From the NCBI GenBank assembly GCA_947462335.1, contig OX381718.1, positions 38,284,976 to 38,348,975 on the forward strand: a stretch of 64,000 nucleotides of DNA, written 5' to 3'. Below are positions 58,790 through 64,000 of the stretch, in pieces. The DNA is from Harmothoe impar. Taxonomy: Eukaryota > Annelida > Polychaeta > Phyllodocida > Polynoidae. Made by a program: the position numbers and the translations under genes. Each line of letters opens with the position of its first letter. Position 1 is the stretch's first letter. The notes beneath the pieces were generated by a model, which worked only from the letters and a program-made list of their open reading frames with translations, made no database searches and was not told where the DNA came from.

Positions 58790-59112
58790 TATATACGGTA
58801 CGCAATTTAAGAGGGAATGTCAAAATTAAGATAAAGGCACAACGGCCGAAAGGGGAAATGTATCGGAAAAGCCCAAAGTATAGGGGCTTGTTATCTTGGA
58901 ATAAATTGTCCCCTGAGGTGCAGCGACTGGAAAGCTTCAGTGCCTTTATGTGTAAGATAAAGCTCTAGGGCCAGATATAGCGATTTATTTGTCGGACTAT
59001 TTAGAGTGAGATAAAAATGTAAGGTATATAACTGACGCGAGTATTGCGCCCACTGCGAATTATGTCAATTGTGAATAACGTCCGAAACAGAAAAAATGAT
59101 TGAATTGAATAT
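58790..59112 (+). pseudogene. 3' end of a second non-LTR retrotransposon (RT C-terminus)
   Basis: A frame ending at the TAG 58966-58968 reads KYRGLLSWNKLSPEVQRLES then FSAFMCKIKL, the classic C-terminal block (YRGPKLWNSLP-xIR-S-FKxxLK) of CR1/L2/Jockey-type reverse transcriptases. A short 3' UTR and an ATTGAATTGAAT tail (59099-59110) follow. Everything upstream of the last 50-60 codons is missing, so this is a heavily 5'-truncated copy. The tail motif matches the element at 6815-8159, but the proteins are only distantly similar. Confidence 0.75.
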
Positions 59113-59199
59113 TGGAATACTTATCTATTTATTTATTGATGATACAACCTGGCAAGTTACTGTTCCTGATATTACTGCTAACTGTTATTATTAATAGTG

Positions 59200-59463
59200 C
59201 AGATGTGAATGCTGCGTAGTGATGTCCATCGATTGTAGCGTTGAACCGTGGAATGTGAATGTAGTATGTTGATGATGTCAGACCTACTTGTATGTATGCA
59301 CACCTCCTTACACCTATTGCCCGATGTACATGTATTGTTTATGCTGGTTCTGCCTTGCTTATATGGTGGCTCGGTAGCCTGAACTGGTCTTGGCTTAGTT
59401 TGAAAAACTGTACTTGTAGAGAAACTTCGTCCAATAAAAATTATCAAACTCAAACTCAAACTA
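59200..59463 (+). mobile_element. Likely 3' UTR of a non-LTR element with (AAACTC)n tail
   Basis: AATAAA at 59433-59438 is followed by ATTATC and a tail of AAACTC units to 59463. The preceding CTTGGCTTAGTTTGAAAAACTG hairpin-like segment (CTTAGTTTG...AAACTG) is typical of such UTRs. No coding part was seen. Confidence 0.45.
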
Positions 59464-59559
59464 TACTGCATGTTGTTGTCTGTCGAACGTTTCTATGAAG
59501 GTAAACAACATGACTTGTGTCACTGCACCATGATGTTGTCTTACACCATACTTCACTTT

Positions 59560-59975
59560 ATGCCCTGAAGTTCACCTGTTATATGAATGCATCATGACGC
59601 CTCACATGGTTGTTGCACATGATGCACCACTGCAGTGATATTACTGATCACTCGTGAGCACTGCATCACTGCATCATCAGTCTTTGCGAAAACATGCAGG
59701 ACAGTGGCAATGTCCGTCTAAAATGCCACCAGTCCAGCAGATTTACAGGCATAGCAGGACCGAATGTCCAGTCACATTTTGGCTTTTCTATACTTAAAAT
59801 GCAGAAATTATCAGATATGTGGCTATCTGGTCCTCCAAAAATGTAGCCGGTCCTTCAACATTGAAAATTTGCAGGACCGAATGTCCTGTGGGATGAATTT
59901 TTTTTCGCAAAGACTGCATCATGACTGTGAATGAATAAGAATCCTTGATGCATCATACCGTCTCTTTAACCTTTA
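59560..59975. mobile_element. PB1 copy interrupted by a hAT-like element
   Basis: GATGCACCACTGCAGTG...CACTGCATCACTGCATCATC is the left part. The sequence resumes at 59916 as GCATCATGACTGTGAATGAA and ends CGTCTCTTTAACCTTTAATGG. Hairpins are diverged. Confidence 0.65.
59679..59915. mobile_element. hAT-like MITE, AGTCTTTGCGAAAA ends, 8 bp duplication (237 bp)
   Basis: AGTCTTTGCGAAAA and TTTTCGCAAAGACT are perfect inverted ends. The flanks GCATCATC (59671-59678) and GCATCATG (59916-59923) agree at 7 of 8 positions, as expected for a hAT-type 8 bp duplication. Internally, TGCAGGACAG(T/A)... and GCAGGACCGAATGTCC words recur, forming a short tandem. It is non-coding. Confidence 0.75.
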
Positions 59976-60146
59976 ATGGCTAAGAAAGTCTGTGTGCATA
60001 TACTGGTGTGGTTCAGACAAGCTGAGCTACAAGTGGGCACTGGTTTGATGCATGCTCATGTCACTCATGTCATGTACTTATATGTGGACTGGACAACTCT
60101 ATACAAAGGCATATAGATTTACCATTGTAATGCCTCTGTAATACTT

Positions 60147-60256
60147 AAAAATGACATGATGCATTTAGGCTTCATAACCATCCATGTTCATGATACCCCA
60201 ACGCATCACCAGCGAGTTGCTCTCTAGTGCTGCATTGGTGCATCACACCTACCCTG
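60147..60256. mobile_element. PB1 fragment
   Basis: GACATGATGCATTTAGGCTTC, then CACCAGCGAGTTGCTCTCTAG-TGCTGCATTGGTGCATCAC: hairpin 3 with one outer arm. Confidence 0.6.
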
Positions 60257-60462
60257 TGTAGAGCAGCAGCAGGCTCTTGAAAAGAGCAATATTGAGAGAG
60301 TTTAATTCATACAATTACTGAAAGCTACAACATGATTTTTTATCTTGTACAATGTCTCTGGACATGGAAAATGGATGTTGTACAAGCAATATCTCGTGCA
60401 GGCACATAGAAAACTGCACTTCTATATAATGTGTCACTTCAAATTTTGGTATTTTTTTTAAA

Positions 60463-61170
60463 GCTTGAAAACATACAAACCAGACTTTGCTAGCACCGAT
60501 ATTGACCTTAGAAAAATTCTAATGGTACCTACCCCCCCTTAATTGGATCCAAGGATCACATTAAGACAACCCTCATGTTGCTAGGACAAGCGCTTGCTTA
60601 GCAACGGCCGTTTTTGCATAGCAACGGGTAGTGTCGGAGCCATGAAAACATACAAACCAGACTTTGCTGGCACAGATATTGGCATTAGCAAAATTCTGGT
60701 GGAACCTACCCCCCCCTTAGTTGGATCCAAGGATCATATTGAGATAACCCTCATGTTGCTAGGACAACTGGTTGCCTAGTAACAGCAGTCTTAGCATAGC
60801 AACAGGCCCAATCAAAATGTTACCAATGTTCATACAATAATAAATCCAAAAAATGCCATGTCTGTCAACCGGCACAATAGGTGGGAATAAAAGGGATTTG
60901 ACAATACCTACCCCCAGTGTACAGATCCTGGGGATTCTATTGCAACTATTGTTATTTTGCTAGGACCCCTCTGTTATCTAGCAACAACAATTACAAACGA
61001 TCCATGCCTACCAACCAGCACAATAGGGGGGATAGAAGGTTTTTGGCCATACTTACCACCAGTATACAGACCCTGGGGATTCTATTGGAACTATTGTCAT
61101 TTTGCTAGGAGCACTCTGTTACCTAGCAACAGCAATTCCAAACATTCCATGCCTAGCAACTGGCACAATA
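60463..61170. repeat. Tandem array, 177 bp then 145 bp units, with X-box-like palindromes
   Basis: GAAAACATACAAACCAGACT starts units at 60467 and 60644 (177 bp period). CCTGGGGATTCTATTG starts units about 145 bp apart near 60927 and 61072. Each unit includes GTTGCTAGGACAA and a TTAGCAAC/CTAGTAAC partner. GTTGCCTAGTAAC and GTTACCTAGCAAC are RFX X-box matches. Part of the same sequence appears inverted at 63895-64000. Confidence 0.8.
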
Positions 61171-62129
61171 ACTGACCTTCTGCCCTAACGCATCTGTCAT
61201 CCATTGCATTGTGTTAGGGCTGAGGTGTGAATAGGAGGCATTGACAATGCTCACTCACCTTTATGTTAGGATTTGGCATAAATATCTTATAATGTGATAA
61301 TGCAACAGGAAATATACTCAGCAACATTCATTTACTTCTAGCAACAAGATTTGATTGTGAGCACAGCATCACTGATATATGGTAATATTGTGTTTTGGGC
61401 CCCAACGGTTATTGCCTTGGATATCCTGTTACCAACGAGCCTAAATACCATATAGCTTACACTCTACTATTCTTGCTGTTACCCCATCCCCTAATCAAGA
61501 CAGGTGGCTATTGAAGGCCTGGTACTTATCATTTCTTAAAGGGGCCTGCGGTAGAGACATTTTGAAAATCCCTGTCAGGCCAAAGAAACTGTGAGATCTG
61601 CTCCACTACAAGTGTCATAGCTAACTCCCACATTTACACCTGTCCTCTATGTATCAAAGGCTTACTGACAACGGTGTCTCCTGTTCAGATGGGTATCTAG
61701 TTGGTATACACAATTGGTGATGGGGTAGCCTTCAAAGAAAACTGCAAATTAACAAGAGGTGCCTACTAAATTCAGAACCCGTTTACCCCCACCTAAACGC
61801 GTCATTATTGTGTACCACTTGATCCATTCAACAGATTTTGATCCCGACCACATTACACATCAAAGATTATGCTACTGACAATTACAGCCCCCTCAACTTA
61901 TCATGGGGTGGGAGTTTGATTCTTGATACTTTAGAACCAATAATGATTATACATAATACTGAATTAATGAACCAGAGGTTATCATCTATTACTGTCATGC
62001 CTATACAGAGGGGGCAGGGTGTGCAGGGAGAGGGGGGAGTGGAGAAGAAATGATGAGGGATAGGACAGCAGAAGGAGATCTCCCACTATTTCCATCATTA
62101 TCATTGCTTTTATAATACTGAAATTACTT
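61171..62129. other. No gene recognised
   Basis: Unique AT-rich sequence between the tandem array and a SINE-like stretch. Confidence 0.45.
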
Positions 62130-62250
62130 TTGTTTGGGGTCGCCTATAGGTGAAAAACATTTCCTAGAACTGCCAGGAATTGAACCCAGGCCACCCTATC
62201 CTGATTCTGGAATGTTAACCATAACACCCCAGTTCCTTGGCTGTCTACCT
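62130..62250 (-). repeat. tRNA-derived SINE-like sequence
   Basis: On the minus strand GGTGTTATGGTTAACATTCC resembles a degraded A box and GGCCTGGGTTCAATTCC contains a B box (GGTTCAATTCC) at the right distance. The following TTCTAGGAAATGTTTTTCACC-TATAGG recurs as a partial copy at 62558-62600. This recurrence outside the tRNA part supports a SINE over a lone pseudogene. Confidence 0.55.
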
Positions 62251-63314
62251 ACACATGTTCCACATTACTGGATCGGTACAGGAGGGGAACAGTGGCTACC
62301 AGAGCAAGCCTACCACTCAGGCATGGAGATTACTGATTTCCTAGAGTACACCTCATCACCTTCAGCTTAATCTTGCACCGTACCCATCTAACCCATCATT
62401 GAGCAGACTTAATGCTTAACTTTAGCTGTCTGTACTGGGGACCAACCTATTCCTCCGACTACCAACCGCCAGCAGGTGGCCAATCTCCAGCTAGTTGGAA
62501 TGCTCCAACCATATAGTCAACATACTACCCAATTCATCGCGGTAGTTTTACCAGTGTGTGGGTTGGGTATAGGTGAAAAGCATTTTATAGAACTGCTCTC
62601 TGCCTCTGCAAACACTACAGCAAATTACCGCTAGAAAATCTCTGAAATGCATCCCTAAATTTCCCCCTTCAGACATCCTGTAAACCATGGCCCAATTATA
62701 CCGGGTTCTCCTCCATATATTATTACTAGAATTTCTCAAAACTTCCCAGAAAGTTTTCCCAGGATACCCCTGCCCCTTCTCAACACACTACAGAAATATT
62801 CTCCAAGGCACATTACAACCAGTTGAGCCAGATGCCTTAAAACAATACTCTGGCAGTCTGTACACGGATCTGAATGGTTCCATTCTATTTCTGTGAAGTT
62901 TTGTAGCCATCAAAATCTTTTGTAGGGATTTATTATGATGATTTCGAGTGGCTAGGTACAATTGCGTTATGGTTGATTGATAGATATCAATGATGCAGTG
63001 CTCTGGAGAAAATCCTGTTGCTGCTAAGAATAAATGAATGTTACTAGGCATATTTCTGGTTGCAGGACAAAAATCCAAATAATCTTGAATATAAAAATTC
63101 AATCCACTCGTAATTGATTCTGGCTAAATCAATATCCACTCTGTATCATATGTGTCTATGAATGTAGTTCCCAGCATTGGTTGCTAATCAAATATATTAT
63201 TGCTAAAGACTGCACTAACAGCAGGCTCTTAACATCATTGGACTTAATATTTTATCAATCATAAGGCACATTAGAATTATTTGACATTCACCAATTCTGA
63301 AATGAGAGCAAAAC
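62251..63314. other. No gene recognised; partial SINE tail at 62558-62600
   Basis: The 104-codon minus frame at 62788-63102 has no family motif. Confidence 0.45.
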
Positions 63315-63705
63315 TTCCAAGTCAACATTGGTCCCTGGGGCCCATATGTGTTTTACTTGTGCCAGCTGGGCTCGCCTATATCTGGGTAGATGGTCTTTTT
63401 TGTCCAGGGCTACCAGTGGGAGCCCAGATGTGTCAGCCCACAAAAACTTTTTTTCCATGAATGCATTGTAAATATTTCGAAACATACTGACATCTGATTC
63501 CTTCCAGAAATTACCATTTATTGCACATCTTTATAGTGTGTGCTAAATCTGAGCTAGGGCTGGGCACTAGGAATCTGGGTTGACCCGTTGACCCATCTGG
63601 GCTCCCACTGATAGCCCTGGACAAAGAGGACCAAAACCCAGGGTGGGCAAATCAGCTTGCCCAAGTAAAAACACATATGGGCCCCTATAAGCAATGTTGA
63701 CTGGG
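63315..63705. repeat. Imperfect long inverted repeat, arms about 125 bp
   Basis: 63317-63440 (AAGTCAACATTGG, GGGCCCATATGTGTTTTACTTG, TGTCCAGGGCTACCAGTGGGAGCCCAGATG, listed in parts) reappears in inverse orientation at 63575-63705 with insertions and substitutions. About 130 bp separates the arms. Confidence 0.7.
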
Positions 63706-63894
63706 TTATTACTGTACATTTTTATTAACCGTGTTATATTCTAGTATCTTTACATTCTAGTATAGAATATATTATTAATACAGTATCAATTTTTACCATT
63801 GTATGAAAATATTTAACCTCAAGAGAGCACATAGTTTATAGAATCAACATGCTTTTAATTATACCTAGTGCAATTATTTCCTTAGCTCTTAAAC

Positions 63895-64000
63895 GGCCCT
63901 TTGCTATGCAAAAATGGTCATCGCTAGGCAACCACTTATCCTAGCAACATGAGGGTTGCCTTAAAAGGTCAATATTTGTGCTTGCAAAGTCTGGTTTGTA
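63895..64000 (-). repeat. Inverted copy of the 60.5 kb array unit, cut by the window edge
   Basis: Read on the minus strand it begins TACAAACCAGACTTTGCAAG and continues ACCCTCATGTTGCTAGGA and GGTTGCCTAGCGATGACC, matching the units at 60467-60820. With that array it could form the two ends of a 3.5 kb element with subterminal repeats. Confidence 0.75.

Overview
This is a 64 kb piece of an animal nuclear genome. It is dominated by transposable-element debris and has very little protein-coding sequence. The only host coding exon I can defend is one on the minus strand (about 5691-6602). It encodes the whole membrane part of a Shaw/Kv3-type voltage-gated potassium channel and is bounded by a clear splice acceptor and a plausible splice donor. 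Introns, tRNA-derived repeats, DNA-transposon MITEs, 5'-truncated non-LTR retrotransposons and long minisatellites all point to a repeat-rich metazoan, most likely a marine invertebrate (lophotrochozoan or invertebrate deuterostome). I cannot name the species from the sequence.

Layout. 1-5690 is unique, mostly AT-rich DNA with a small promoter-like island near 3.5-3.9 kb (nuclear-receptor half sites and a perfect NRF1 palindrome). 5691-6602 is the channel exon. Just upstream of it in the same gene, in the presumed intron, lies a 5'-truncated non-LTR retrotransposon on the opposite strand (6815-8159) with an intact catalytic YADD motif. The cytoplasmic T1 exon of the channel was not found, so it probably lies beyond the window and the remaining 56 kb may be intron or intergenic DNA. 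8-15 kb holds small palindromes, short and degenerate tandem repeats and a hAT-like MITE.

From 15 kb on the window is a mosaic of nested non-autonomous elements. The most striking is a family of about 240-260 bp flanked by TTAA, with termini CCCTTTAAGG...CCTTAAAGGG (called PB1 here; piggyBac-like by target site and termini). About 21 copies or fragments lie between 15.1 and 60.3 kb and none was seen before 15 kb. Each full copy has an outer inverted repeat enclosing three internal hairpins, a DNA cloverleaf. Several PB1 copies carry later insertions: a TTA-flanked Harbinger-like palindrome at 16004-16331, a TA-flanked element at 47680-49474 that itself contains a further TIR element and tRNA-like fragments, and a 237 bp hAT-like element at 59679-59915.

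Other families are TA-flanked CACTG elements (19719-20673, 21922-22461), further TTAA elements (30643-30983, 34536-35232), a GGCC(A)n family (three copies), two kinds of long palindrome with a CACGAGTGAAATA core, and several TIR elements whose interiors are tandem arrays. Minisatellites at 23.6-24.6, 36.3 and 43.8 kb, three long (TA)n tracts, a 177/145 bp tandem array rich in RFX X-box-like palindromes (60.5-61.2 kb) with an inverted partner at the window's right edge, and 3' ends of several other retroelements make up the rest. I see no CRISPR array, operon, prokaryotic gene or rRNA.
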